64,000 bases of DNA from Apostichopus japonicus (lineage: Eukaryota; Echinodermata; Holothuroidea; Aspidochirotida; Stichopodidae), in the NCBI RefSeq assembly GCF_037975245.1, contig NC_092562.1:11455001-11519000 (forward strand). Reading direction: 5' to 3'. The notes below the pieces were generated by a model, which searched no databases, was not told where the DNA came from, and worked only from the letters and a program-made list of their open reading frames with translations. This document shows positions 37,901 through 48,781 of this stretch, one piece after another. Positions within the stretch are counted from its first letter, which is position 1. Every line of letters begins with the position of its first letter. A program made the position numbers and the translations under genes.

Positions 37901-38655
37901 ACTTTTTGTAAATCGAGGGCGCTACTCCCGTTAAGACAAAAAGATAGTTACAATCCCAAAGAACTGATACAGCCTCAAAGCTTCTGTGTATAGGTCTTGG
38001 AATATGATACTGGAAGTGGAACAAGAATCTGAAGAAGCTGAAGTTGAGCAACGAACATTTTTAAACTAAGCATGAAGATTTATAGAGTCAAGGTAAGGTT
38101 CTTTTTTACCACTTTTGTACACAACATAGTAAAAAATATTATAATAGTAATATGTCGCGGAACACGATCCTGCTGGCATAGGCCTAGGCAACCCCCATAG
38201 CTTGGACTTGGAGCCTAGCGATAAAGGCTAAATTCATATATAACGTTACTGTACTGTAGCCTAGCCTAGGTCTATCTCACTTTTGCAAAAACAAAAACCT
38301 CTGAGCAATTTTCGTAGAAGTATCTTTGCTGACAGTAACAATGACACTTCTGCAAAACTTATAATACTATTAATAGCACATTCGAAACTTATAGTGCACT
38401 TCAAGCTGACCTAGCCTAGGCTATGCGTAACTAGTTTAGGCCAAGTTTAGCCTAGGCTAGTGGTATATTTGAACATATTCATTAGTTCTTTAGTATCTGA
38501 AATTTAATTGGGGGGCACTGTCACATAAGTGGATGAAAAAATTCCTGGTGTCCCTCCATTTTGTTGATATGCTTCACTGCAATCATTGGGTGCATTGGAG
38601 CATATGAGTTACTACAGTAAATTCCAAGGGCAGGCAACCCATTCTGTTTCTATGC
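34961..38655. other. Gene-free stretch
   Basis: No exon or RNA gene recognised. It contains a poly-G tract at 36.27 kb and a few CpG-containing patches (35.86-36.0 and 36.43-36.48 kb). The 108-codon open frame at 37505-37831 has no domain and a Ser/Pro/Leu-biased end, and looks fortuitous. Confidence 0.5.
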
Positions 38656-39011
38656 GTTGCAAACAGGGGCGTTAATCCGATTTGAAACGTGGGGGGGACG
38701 TAATCGATTCGAGTATTCCGGCCGTAAGTACTATCTAAGCGGAGCGCCACCATCGGTTGGCGCGCAGCGTACAAGAAAATTTTTCTTCTGGCAGACCCCT
38801 CAGATTGCAGGAAACGGCACTTCCCGTGCATCATGGCAGAAAGCAACACCCCTAAAATTGATAAAATTTTCCGGCAATTTTTTATTTTGGGAAATATTCT
38901 CGAAGGAAGTGATCGCCATTTATTCATAAGTTTACCAATTCCTCGTCTCCCAGAAGCGCCCAAAAGATATCGAAACATTTTCGTGTTGGCTGATCCATGA
39001 TCACCGCCCAT

Positions 39012-39667
39012 CAAGGGCGGCGGAAGCACTTTTAATCTGGGGGGGGGGGGCACCGACATCAAAGGGCACTTTGCAGCAATTCGATTGGACTGATGCAGCC
39101 TTATATTTAGTATACCCTTTATAACTCTTATTGTATTATCTTATTTGTGTACACACATCACTCCATCAACGCCCCCCCCCCCTCTCTCAAGGAAAATATG
39201 CATACTAGCACTGCAGTATCCAATGTGCAAATTGGGAAACAAGGAACAAGTTTTCTTTTGAGACAAAATGAGGCGAAATCATGCTAATTGCTAATGTAGG
39301 AATCTTCCGAATTAGAGTTTATTTCTTGTTAATATCTTAACAAATTTGTTTTCATTCGAAATAGCTTTGAGTTTGACCCACAGAAATTCATTAGGAGTCA
39401 GAGGCGTAGCCAGGATTTGCAAAGTTGTATGCACGACTATCTGAGCGGAGTGCCACCATCGGTTGGCGCGGAGCGTAGTAGAAAATTTTTGGTTTTACAA
39501 ACCCCTCAGATGGCCGGAAAAAGGCCCTTCCCGAGTGTTCATTCTGGTTCCCTGGCATCTTGCTAACTTGAGACACCTCAATTTTTATGTAGAAAAAGGG
39601 CACATTTTTAACCTGGGGAAAAGTGGGGGTACGTGCCCCCTTTGCCCCCCCGGTTCCGCCGCCCTTG
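39012..39667 (-). mobile_element. 656-bp deletion derivative of the 43-kb hAT element
   Basis: The termini are CAAGGGCGGCGGAAGC and GGTTCCGCCGCCCTTG, the same ends as the autonomous element at 43044-47561 but in reverse orientation. The flanks CCGCCCAT and CAGCCCAT give a 7/8 target duplication. The first part matches the autonomous element's 3' end and a later part matches its 5' subterminal region (TTTGAGTTTGACCCACAG), joined by an internal deletion. A foreign segment with the GAGCGGAGTGCCACCATCGG block (about 39394-39585) sits inside. Confidence 0.85.
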
Positions 39668-40078
39668 CAGCCCATGCCCGTGAGAAGTGGTGACTGGGTG
39701 AAGAAAAAGCCATGCCGTTTGAAAACATGGGCAGAAAAAGCGAAAGTAGCGAAACCTAAGGTAAAACGCGCGATAACGAAGTGATTATTTTCCAGGTTAA
39801 TTGAGACTGTATCAAACGCGAGCTTAGGACAAACATATTCAAAGGTAATGGCATTACTAATCCCGATATGTCGTCTTTGAGGTGTGTGGAAAATCCGCAA
39901 CGACCATCAAAGAGCAATTGAATATTTAGTCTACTTTTCGATTTCGAAAACACTTTTTTTTTAAGTTATGACAAAATTTTGACACCTTTGACAATTTTTT
40001 TTGGGGGGGGGGCTGTGCCCCCCGGACCCCAATGGGCACGACGCCACTGACCCTAGGGCCTCAGATATAGGCCTATTG

Positions 40079-40439
40079 CAGGGGTGGGCAACCTTTTGAA
40101 TGAATGGGCCAGATTTTAGGAGTGAAAGATTGACAGGGCCGCACCTAACCAACGACCTGCTGTTGATTTCAAACCTTTGATTTCGAGGACGTTCAAGCAA
40201 TAGGTGTGTGTACTTAATCTGTATTCACAAAACCATAATGTCAATACAGTCCAGTTGATAATTAATGGTGATAATAGACCAACCTGACAGCATCATAAGT
40301 GCAGATAAATTCTAAGCAGCTAGCTCGTGTTTGGTGATAATGCAAAATAGATTGATTTTTTTCTTTTTCTTGAGACATCTCACGTGCCGCAAAAAAATCA
40401 CTGGCGGGCCGCATGTGGCCCGCAGGTTGCCCACCCCTG
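40079..40439. mobile_element. 361-bp hAT-type MITE
   Basis: Perfectly complementary ends CAGGGGTGGGCAACC and GGTTGCCCACCCCTG, with a GGCCCGC-rich subterminal region at the right. The flanks GCCTATTG and GTCTATAG match at 6 of 8 bases. No coding capacity. The end sequence is of a kind common in animal hAT families. Confidence 0.8.
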
Positions 40440-41224
40440 GTCTATAGGAACGATGTCCCAAAAATTTCCCCGGACATATAGGCGAAGGAAGCTATCCGCT
40501 GCGACTGCATGTGAGTTTCTCGACTTTCCGTCCTAGGAGTCATACCAAAAAATGGTGCATTTCATCATACGCCATTATTAATAATTTAAATAACTAACTA
40601 ATAAGGCACAGTCCAGATCCGAGTTCGTATAGCGAGCTTAGCGCAAATTTGGCCAAAAGTCGTCAAACGCCAGCATGTTAAACCAGGTTGCTAGGTCTAC
40701 GAGAATACATTTACATGAAATTTGAAAACAAGGATAGCAAGACAAACCACTTTTATTATGTTTTCAGGACTTCACACATGCGCATGTATCGTCAGACTTA
40801 GAATAGGTCCATGCATGTGAGTGGTGGCTAAAGTGATGAAGGCATGAAAATAAATCAGTGGTTGTTCGTTGGAGTCCTCAAACAAGTTACCTCGGTTGCT
40901 AGGTGGATTTGCATCTGGTTACCGGGTGAATTCTGGTCGGAGCGTACCATTTAACCACCATGTACCCAGGGACGTAGCTAAGGCCTGATGATTGGAGGGG
41001 GGGGGGGGGTGTAGTGGCTAAAAATCGGTTTTGAAGCCAGAAAATTCCGACTGCTGCTTTGTACCCCCACCCTCCCGCTACTCGTCAACGATACGGTCAG
41101 TGTCAGTCAGAAAACCCAATCTTTCGTGACTGCACTTCTGTTACGAACTTGTTGCGATACATTTGTACCCACTGGCACTCATTTCACAAACTTATTGGCC
41201 CCCCCACCCAACCAAATATTTTTG

Positions 41225-41513
41225 TGAAATTCGGGCAATATGCTGATAGCTTTTTTGATAATTTGCAATGTGTTTTTCAGTGGTTAAATTGGTATTATTA
41301 TTACCCAACAATTATCACCAATACGGAAGGGTAATAAGTCGGAAAATGATTGTATGCTATTTGCATGCGATGTAAAAACCGATGCATGCCTGTATGATAT
41401 GCACATTATAACGTGGGATGCGCGCGTAGCGCGCGAAAAATTTTGGTTATATTTTTCGGGCAAGTCGTTACAACCCCCCCCCCCACAAAACAAATTTGGC
41501 TCCTACGCCTATG
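41225..41513 (+). repeat. Relative of the 24.3-kb MITE
   Basis: It shares AAATTCGGGCAATAT, AATTTGCAATGTGTTTTTCA, CATGCGATGT.AAAACCGATG, CAAGTCGTTACA and the terminal GGCTCCTACGCCTATG with 24340-24624. It has an extra GCGCGCGTAGCGCGC palindrome at about 41,420. I could not find its left terminus with confidence. Confidence 0.65.
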
Positions 41514-41692
41514 ACGGTAGTTCTATTAGGCATTTTTTTTTGTAGTATTCAAAATCATACGAAGTTTTGTACAGTGGAGTATAAGAATCGCGAGATACAA
41601 TTTCCCAAAGTGGCAAGGAAAACGTGGTAAATATGACCGGTTAAAGGTCAATTTTGACCGAAATTTTAAAATTTTTTTTAGGTCATGCACAA

Positions 41693-42163
41693 TCACAGGG
41701 ATAAATGAATAGGCCTAGATAAACTAGAGTGCGACAGTCGGAAATTCCACTGTCGCACTCCAATTTTCCAACTAGCGTCAGTTTTACCAAGTTTGGGGGT
41801 GAGACACCCCCACACCCCCTCTAACGACGTCCCTGCGCGGTGAATATGGAACACGATCACATGGTTCAGCCTCTGTTGAGTCATGGTGCTCCGTAGCCTT
41901 GTCTTCAAACGCCTCAAAGCACTAAAAGATCTCTCGGCTTCCGTCGAACTGGCGGAGGAGACGAGGAGCAACCGCAAGAGAGCTTCGACTTCACCAAACA
42001 TAGCCCGTACCGCTGGATTCATCGACTTGAATATTTGTCTATACCCTTCAACCGACGACGAATGGAACTGGCCTCGAAAGAAAGGCAGACTAAGCTTAAG
42101 ATTGTTGGAGAGCTCAGGGTACCAACTCACGAGATCTGGGTGGAATTCTCCATTCAGCAACAT
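41693..42163 (-). pseudogene. hAT transposase C-terminal fragment
   Basis: The 156-codon minus-strand frame contains SSTEAERSFSALRRLKTRLR followed by STMTQQRLNHV and an FHIHR motif. This is the hAT C-terminal dimerisation region, including the (A/G)ERSFS glutamate. The N-terminal zinc finger and most of the catalytic core are absent, and the right end of the host element lies only 170 bp upstream. It is therefore a 5'-truncated remnant, unlike the intact transposase at 44.5-47.0 kb, from which it differs clearly. Confidence 0.85.
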
Positions 42164-42340
42164 TGAGTGATATTCGCGGATATGAATCCTAAGATGTGTA
42201 AGCCGTAACCAAATAGAGCCACGACACTACTCTTTTCCAAATGTGTGGGGGGGACATTTGATATTGTTTTCCCCATCCATCGAAATGTGGGGGGGACGTG
42301 TCCCCCCATCCCCCCCTGGATTGACGCCCATGGTTGCAAA

Positions 42341-43035
42341 GGTACGGCTTGTTATAAAGCGTATTATACAAGTGGGTGTGAACTATACAAGTGGGTGTGT
42401 CCTATATGGAGAACAGTGTCAGTTAACACAAAAGGGGGTAGGATTCCCTGGATAAGTATCCAGGGGGTGTACATAGTTATTTTCATGTATGCATTTCTTT
42501 TATATGAAACTGATTTTCTTTTACCAATAATCATTGAAACATCTCGTGTCAATAAATCCATGAGAATTAAAAGCAGAATGTTTGCATGGTTTGTTGATTA
42601 TCACTTGATGTTACTTTCTAGAAAGGGTCACTTGTGACAGGCCCTAATGCAGATTAGAGTAAGGGCCCAGTCTTGAATATCTGGACGAATAAGCAATGGA
42701 CCTTAGAGAATATATGGAGCCTGTTTTGTTTAACAATTGCACAATTAATATTGATACTAGCCTAAGGCTGATGGCTAGTTTAATCAGATAATCTTTTTCT
42801 GGTCCTTTATACTGATACTTTTGGGGTGGGGTTGGGGAATGGCGGTGGGGAGGGACATGAGGTTACAAAGTCTCATAATACTGTAACATTTCCACAAACA
42901 GAGTCAGGAATGATTAATATGACATACTGTATTGATAAACTAACTAACTTATCATACAAACTTATATACATGTGTGGGTGAACAGGGTATGATTATGAAG
43001 GATGATGTAAGGATTCTGATCTAAGGGTCCTGAGA
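42341..43035. other. Short host segment between two hAT elements
   Basis: No gene. It contains a direct repeat of TATACAAGTGGGTGTG at 42.36-42.40 kb. Confidence 0.5.
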
Positions 43036-44159
43036 GATGGACCCAAGGGCGGCGGAACCGGGGGGGCACAGGGGGCACGTGCCCCCCCACTTTTCCTCAG
43101 TTTAAAAATGTGCCCTTTTTCTACATAAAAATTGTACTCTTGATCACCCTATTAGGTCCAGTAAGAGATCTAATCCTAATTTAGAAGTATCAATGAATTG
43201 CTGTGGGTCAAACTCAAAGCTATTTCAAATGGAAAAAAATGTTAAGCACTTAACAAAAAGTAAACTCTAATTCGGCAGATTCCTACTTTAGCAATTAGCA
43301 TTTTGTATAAGTACCTGAATAGTTACGCCAATCAAACATCAACTTGTAAACATAGATTGATGAAAGAAGGTGATACGCGTTGCTATTGCTACACTGCAGA
43401 GCTTGGGTCGATTTGAATGTATAGGACTAGGAGCTTTATACAGTAGCCTATACTACATGCATCGGCTTAGTTCATCTTCAGCTGCGTTTATACAATCGTA
43501 CAATTTTCACAGGATTTACATTCAGTGGCGTTTCTATGGTAAGATTCTGACTTCTATTGTATTTAGATACATCGGTGTAGGAGGGGAGGGGTGCATGTCG
43601 GTCCGAATTCCGGGGACTGGAAACTTGGACCAGGTATTAGTAATGGTCGATGGAACACATAGACCTTTTTAAATGGAATCGTGGTTGTGTTAGATAACTG
43701 AATAATAAACTAGCCTATAGCTATTTTGCCGCATCCTGGGGGATGAGCGAGGTTATTGCACGGAGGCTCATTGGGTATAGCTAATGTGGGAAATTGACAA
43801 TTCTATTTTGGGTAATTTTATTTTTGGGAAAATAAAGCCGGATACGAAAAATAATAAATACGTAGCACAGCAATCTATCCTGTTGCTTGTGTGAATGCGG
43901 TGGTCTATCACGTCTCCCTGATTAATTGTATGATCATATTATAGTTCCATTGTGTACCAATCCCCCCCCCCCCCACATGCCTCTAGCTTGACCTGTAGGC
44001 CTATCATGTTGTTTGGGGAAAATATATGAATATTTATATATAATATATATTAAGGCCTCTGGAACAATCTTCTCCCTTGGATGTCGTTGCAAATGGTATA
44101 AATCCTCGCCTTTGACCTATATACAGCAGGGACAAAGTCTTTCCAGACGTCTTATAATG

Positions 44160-44272
<113 letters not shown>

Positions 44273-44487
44273 ATACATATGCCCTTTTTGTTAATTATGA
44301 ATATCAGTCGTTTTGACCAATGCTCCGTATGAATAAAGAACCTTATGAACAATGAACCTCATGAAAATCGGGATGTCCCTGCAATAATATCCTCAATAAA
44401 CGTTAGAAAGTCATATATGTAACTATCAGTTGGCTTTGATAATTATATTATTTGCAGCAATTCACCCGTAGAGCCCGTTATGTCACT

Positions 44488-47043
44488 ATGCCCCGGGCAC
44501 AGAGGCAAAAACGAATGAGAGAGAAACTGTTAAAAGTAACAGCAACCAAAATTCCAAAGCTCACACAATTTTTCAATAAAGTAACTAAAGAACAGGAACC
44601 AGAACCAGAGTGTGAAACACCTCAGTATAGTAATATTGAAGTGAATGAGCAGGATGAAAATACAAACTCTCTCCAAGGAAGTTTAATGGTTCAAGAGATT
44701 ACTGATACAGAAACAGCAGGGAAGTCAGCAGAATCAGAGGAACTGAATCAAGAGGAACATTGGACGCAGGATAAAGATCTTGATCCACACCAACAAAATC
44801 CGATTCAAGAGACTGGTCCCGCGAAAGTAGAACGTGCAGCAGAACTGAAGGAACCAAAAGGCTTACCATGTCAGTCACCTTGCTGCACAGGAGAGCGACC
44901 ATTCCACCCAACAGTTGATAACATTAAGCAAACATCAGTTAAACAGAAAACCGGTAAAGGTAGTGCTTCAAAGACTCGACTGTGTCCCCAATCCATTTTC
45001 AGGCAATACACTTGGCTCAGTTATTGCATGACAAAAGGAACAATCTCTTGCCATATTTGTAAGCGTGCATTGGGCTACAATCTCATAACCGCTAGTCACG
45101 GGGGAGAAGAGGCTTTCTTTTCCGGAGCATTTTGTAACTGGAAGAAGTGTTATGAAAAACTCTCCAAGCATGCGTGTTCACATTTCCATGCAGAGGCGGT
45201 TGAGAAAATAGCTTGTTTTGAAGACAAACAGCAAAATATTGCGATCAAATTAGATAGCAAACAAATCCAAATGCAAGAAATGCACAGACAGCTGTTATTG
45301 AAACAGATTGAAAGTATCCAATACCTAACGCGTCAAGGATTAAGCATTCGAGGAAAAAATGATGATGAAAGTAACTTGATACAACTCTTAAGATGTAGAG
45401 CAAATGATGTACCTGGATTAGCACAATGGGTTGAAGATAGGCGCTATCTTAGTCATGAGATCATTAACGAACTAATAGAAATGATGGGCAATTCTGTGCT
45501 TCGTTCGATAATTTCAGAAATTCACACAACTTCGAAGGGCCTCTACGGGATAATTGCAGATGAATCGAGAGACATCAGTAACAAGGAACAGATGACTTGC
45601 GTATTGCGATGGATTTCTCTAGAGGAAGATATAGCTGTACATGAAGACTTCGTAGGAATGTATGAGTTCACCAGCACAGACGCCATAACAATCACTGCAT
45701 CTTTAAAGGATATTCTTTTGCGATGTAATCTGCCATTAGACAACTGTCGGTGGCAATCCTACGATGGTGCCGCAAACATGTCTGGCAGTCTCAGCGGGGT
45801 AGCGACTAGAATTACGGCAGAAAACCCATCAGCTCTGTACTTGCATTGTTGCAATCATAGTTTAGATTTGGCCCTCCAAGGCTGTGTTAAGTCTAGTACT
45901 ATGATTCGAGACTCGCTGAGTTTTGCGCAGGATGTGTCAGCATTCATTCACGCTTCACCTAAGCGAATGGCAAATTACCAGAATATCGCATCGGAATATA
46001 CGGCAGACCACGTTGAGAACTTGCATATGCTGTGCCCAACAAGATGGACAGTTCGAACAAAGTCAATCTCTGCAATCCTGCACAATTACGAGGGTCTGTA
46101 TGCCACTCTGGTTAGTACAGGTGATAATTCCTCTGGTGACAGTGCCAGTACTGCCTTTGGTTTGGCAAGCAAAATGGAGAAGTTCTCGACATTCATCGGT
46201 CTACACTCTGCATTGAATATTTTTAGCGTTTCCGAACAAGTTGCATCTACTATGCAAAAACCATCTATAACTGCACAAACAGTTGTTGAATGCGTTAATG
46301 CTTTGGAAAAAAATCTCCAACGGCAACGAAATTCTTTTCAAGTATACTACCAGCAGACCGTCTCAGCAGCAGAGCAGATTGAATTTGTAAATCCACCAGA
46401 GCTGCCTAGGCACAGAAAAGTTCCTCGTCGGTTACAGCTTGGAAATGCAGAACAACACATGTTCGCTTCCCCAGAGGATCTATATCGAGTGGAGCATTGC
46501 GGGGCAATTGACGTCTGTATCTCCGAGTTGGGGCGACGCTTTCAACAAACATCATATACAGTCCTAGTTGATATCGAGACGGCACTTATCAATTCCTCAA
46601 ATGGCCACGATTTTGGGTTCAGCGAACAGACGAAGAGTCTATATAAGAATGACGTTGACTTCCACTGTCTGCAAGCGGAACTGGCATTGTTAAATGGAAT
46701 CATCAAACAGAGACTTCCTCTGGTAAAGAAAGTTACATCAATGGATACCGTAGTATCTCTCCTGTCTGACCACAATGACATTCGCCTGGCATTTCCCAAT
46801 GTGCTCCGCCTAATACATATATACCTTCTGGCACCAATGAGCGCAGCCTCCGGAGAGAGATCCTTCTCTGTCCAACGCCGGATAAAGACATACTTGCGGA
46901 GCACAATTGGTGAACAACGTTATAACAACATGCTAATGCTTCATATCCATAAAGCAAGAACGGACGGATTAGTCATACGGGATATCGCCAAGGAGTTTAC
47001 AAGACGAAACCCACGTCGGATGAAATATTTCGGGAAGTTTTGA
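44488..47043 (+). CDS. hAT-family transposase, intact, 851 aa
   Basis: Cut-and-paste DNA transposase acting in the nucleus on its own element ends. I start at the ATG at 44488 (MPRAQRQKRMREKLLKV). The open frame extends 12 codons further up but without ATG, back through a splice-acceptor-like TTGCAG at 44457, so an upstream exon is possible. A charged N-terminal region is followed by a TTF-type zinc finger (about residues 165-235, C-x2-C, FCNWKKC, HxxxH). The RNase-H-like core has ADESRDIS (Asp about 357), SYDGAANM (Asp about 427) and LHCCNHSLDLAL (about 452-464). The C-terminal dimerisation region carries SAASGERSFS (Glu about 787) and LRSTIGEQRYNNMLMLHIHK. Length and motifs are complete, with no internal stop. 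Confidence 0.95.
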   Translation: MPRAQRQKRMREKLLKVTATKIPKLTQFFNKVTKEQEPEPECETPQYSNIEVNEQDENTNSLQGSLMVQEITDTETAGKSAESEELNQEEHWTQDKDLDPHQQNPIQETGPAKVERAAELKEPKGLPCQSPCCTGERPFHPTVDNIKQTSVKQKTGKGSASKTRLCPQSIFRQYTWLSYCMTKGTISCHICKRALGYNLITASHGGEEAFFSGAFCNWKKCYEKLSKHACSHFHAEAVEKIACFEDKQQNIAIKLDSKQIQMQEMHRQLLLKQIESIQYLTRQGLSIRGKNDDESNLIQLLRCRANDVPGLAQWVEDRRYLSHEIINELIEMMGNSVLRSIISEIHTTSKGLYGIIADESRDISNKEQMTCVLRWISLEEDIAVHEDFVGMYEFTSTDAITITASLKDILLRCNLPLDNCRWQSYDGAANMSGSLSGVATRITAENPSALYLHCCNHSLDLALQGCVKSSTMIRDSLSFAQDVSAFIHASPKRMANYQNIASEYTADHVENLHMLCPTRWTVRTKSISAILHNYEGLYATLVSTGDNSSGDSASTAFGLASKMEKFSTFIGLHSALNIFSVSEQVASTMQKPSITAQTVVECVNALEKNLQRQRNSFQVYYQQTVSAAEQIEFVNPPELPRHRKVPRRLQLGNAEQHMFASPEDLYRVEHCGAIDVCISELGRRFQQTSYTVLVDIETALINSSNGHDFGFSEQTKSLYKNDVDFHCLQAELALLNGIIKQRLPLVKKVTSMDTVVSLLSDHNDIRLAFPNVLRLIHIYLLAPMSAASGERSFSVQRRIKTYLRSTIGEQRYNNMLMLHIHKARTDGLVIRDIAKEFTRRNPRRMKYFGKF

Positions 47044-48739
47044 ATGTTTTCTACCACAAGACTCTCTACCATTCTGGTGTGTGCCATTATGCATATTCAA
47101 TTTGCCTAAAAAATCCTTATGCATTTCCAAAAATGCATTGCTATATTACATTGTTACTTTGTAATAAGCAGAAGCCATTTAAAGCCTACTATGAATAATG
47201 AGTATATCCCATAACCTAAACCCCATCCTTTTGTATTTTGACATATTTAATTTGCTTTCATGCATGTATCGATCGCGTGTGCAGGGACTTGGACTTTATA
47301 ATGATTTCACCTCATTTTGTCTCGAAAGAAAACTTGTTCCTTGTTTCCCAATTTGCACATTGGATATTGCAGTGCTAGTATGTATTTTTTCCTTGGAGGG
47401 GGGGGGGGCGTTGATGGAGTGATGTGTATATGCAAATAAGATAATACAATAAGAGTTATAAAGGGTTCCAAATATCAGGCTGCATCAGTCCAATCGAATT
47501 TCTGAAAAGTGCCCTTCGACGTCGGTGCCCCCCCAGATTAAAAGTGCTTCCGCCGCCCTTGGATGGACCCAGCTATTTTCTATATGAATGAGGTCAATGT
47601 AATGCACAGCCCTCTGAAGTACTAATCTTGTCCATATTGCAAGATATTATGGCTTAAATGTCATGTTGTTGTTGAAAGGAACTGGGAGGGTGTGAGTCAT
47701 ATCCTTGTTCTTCAAATTTGTAAACAATGTATGATTATCTATACCTTCCTCAAGGAGTTCTACTCTATTAGTTTTACTTTGTTCTGTTTCATGATAAGAA
47801 AAAAAACAGCTTATTCCTAAGGACTTTACAGTGTAAATTATTTCATTACCCTTTCTACGTATAAACATTGAAGAAATTCATTCTGTCAAAGAAGCCCCCC
47901 AAAAACATAAGGAGTAAAACTTTTTAGGCTGTATCTAAGTACAGTTTACTGTTACAGTCTGTTCCATATGGTGATATGAAGTGTTTATTATCATTTAATA
48001 TTCATATGCCCTTGTGTTTCACTTTTTCTTTCTTTTTTTAAAATCTGCTTTCTTGGCTCCAATTATAGCATGCTATCGACCTGCCACGGTCAGTAGTGGA
48101 CCTGCAGGCTCTACCTGCATAACTTGTCTTAACACCATTTTAGACTCTGCTGAGTCTGCTCAGAGACATAAAAATAGGAAACTGCTACGGCTGATATACT
48201 TTCCTCCCCTTTCTATATACGCTTTGAAGTGGCCAGCGCAGTCACATGAACGAATTGCTCAAAGCGTGATGAATGGTAAGGGTCGACCCAATGCATTTGG
48301 CAAAGAAAACTTTTGCGATACGCCTTAACAAAGGCTAAACACCATTAGGCTCTTTGTGTAAACACTGTGTGGAAATATGTTCATGTCTACAGTGTATTTA
48401 ATCATACAGCGTTCACACCAAAGACCCTCATACAAGAAAAAAATATGTGGCAACTAGGGCTTTGCAGACTATTAAATTGGTAAAAAAAAAGGTCGTTTTA
48501 AGACCAAGGCAGGTCGATTACGTATAATCTCAAGAAACTTTTCCATGATAGCGTGCTACAGTTGGGGTCTATACAGCAGATCTTTAAAGTGTAACTGCTT
48601 GAGCTTGCATTAGATCTGAGCAGGATCTTCTCCCAGCTACAGACTGGCTCTGAAGAAGAACAAATTTCAGCCAAGATTTATGGAGTAGATCTGAAGAGTA
48701 CTTTGTTAACAGTTTTTCTTTCTCTCCTTTCTTTCTTAG

Positions 48740-48781
48740 ATGACTGAGCCTATAATCAACACCAATCTGAAGAATCAGGAG
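48740..48781 (+). CDS. Candidate N-terminal exon of the SET-recombinase gene
   Basis: Acceptor CTTTCTTTCTTAG, then ATG directly, encoding MTEPIINTNLKNQE, then donor GTAAAT. Its phase 0 exit matches the phase 0 entry of the exon at 53513. It is short, and the ATG at the very first exon base would need a separate 5' UTR exon. Treat as tentative. Confidence 0.3.

Larger units (their letters stand above)
38664..42332 (-). mobile_element. 3,669-bp composite hAT element
   Basis: The left terminus is CAGGGGCGTTAATCC and the right terminus GGATTGACGCCCATG (12 of 15 complementary). They are flanked by the perfect 8-bp duplication GTTGCAAA (38656-38663 and 42333-42340). Near the right end is a minus-strand hAT transposase C-terminus (41693-42163), so the element runs right to left. 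The rest of the transposase is missing. It hosts nested elements at 39012-39667 and 40079-40439, and MITE-related DNA at 41.2-41.5 kb. The shared GCGGAGCGCCACCATCGGTT block lies near its left end. Confidence 0.85.

Noticed and set aside
39398-40047. Separate hAT element with ends CAGAGGCGTAGCC and ...GACGCCACTG
   Set aside because: The ends look weakly complementary but the flanking 8 bases (TTAGGAGT and ACCCTAGG) do not match, and it would cut across the well-supported 39012-39667 element.
44452-44487. Twelve extra N-terminal codons on the transposase
   Set aside because: The frame there begins with TTG, not ATG, and crosses an acceptor-like TTGCAG; I used the ATG at 44488.
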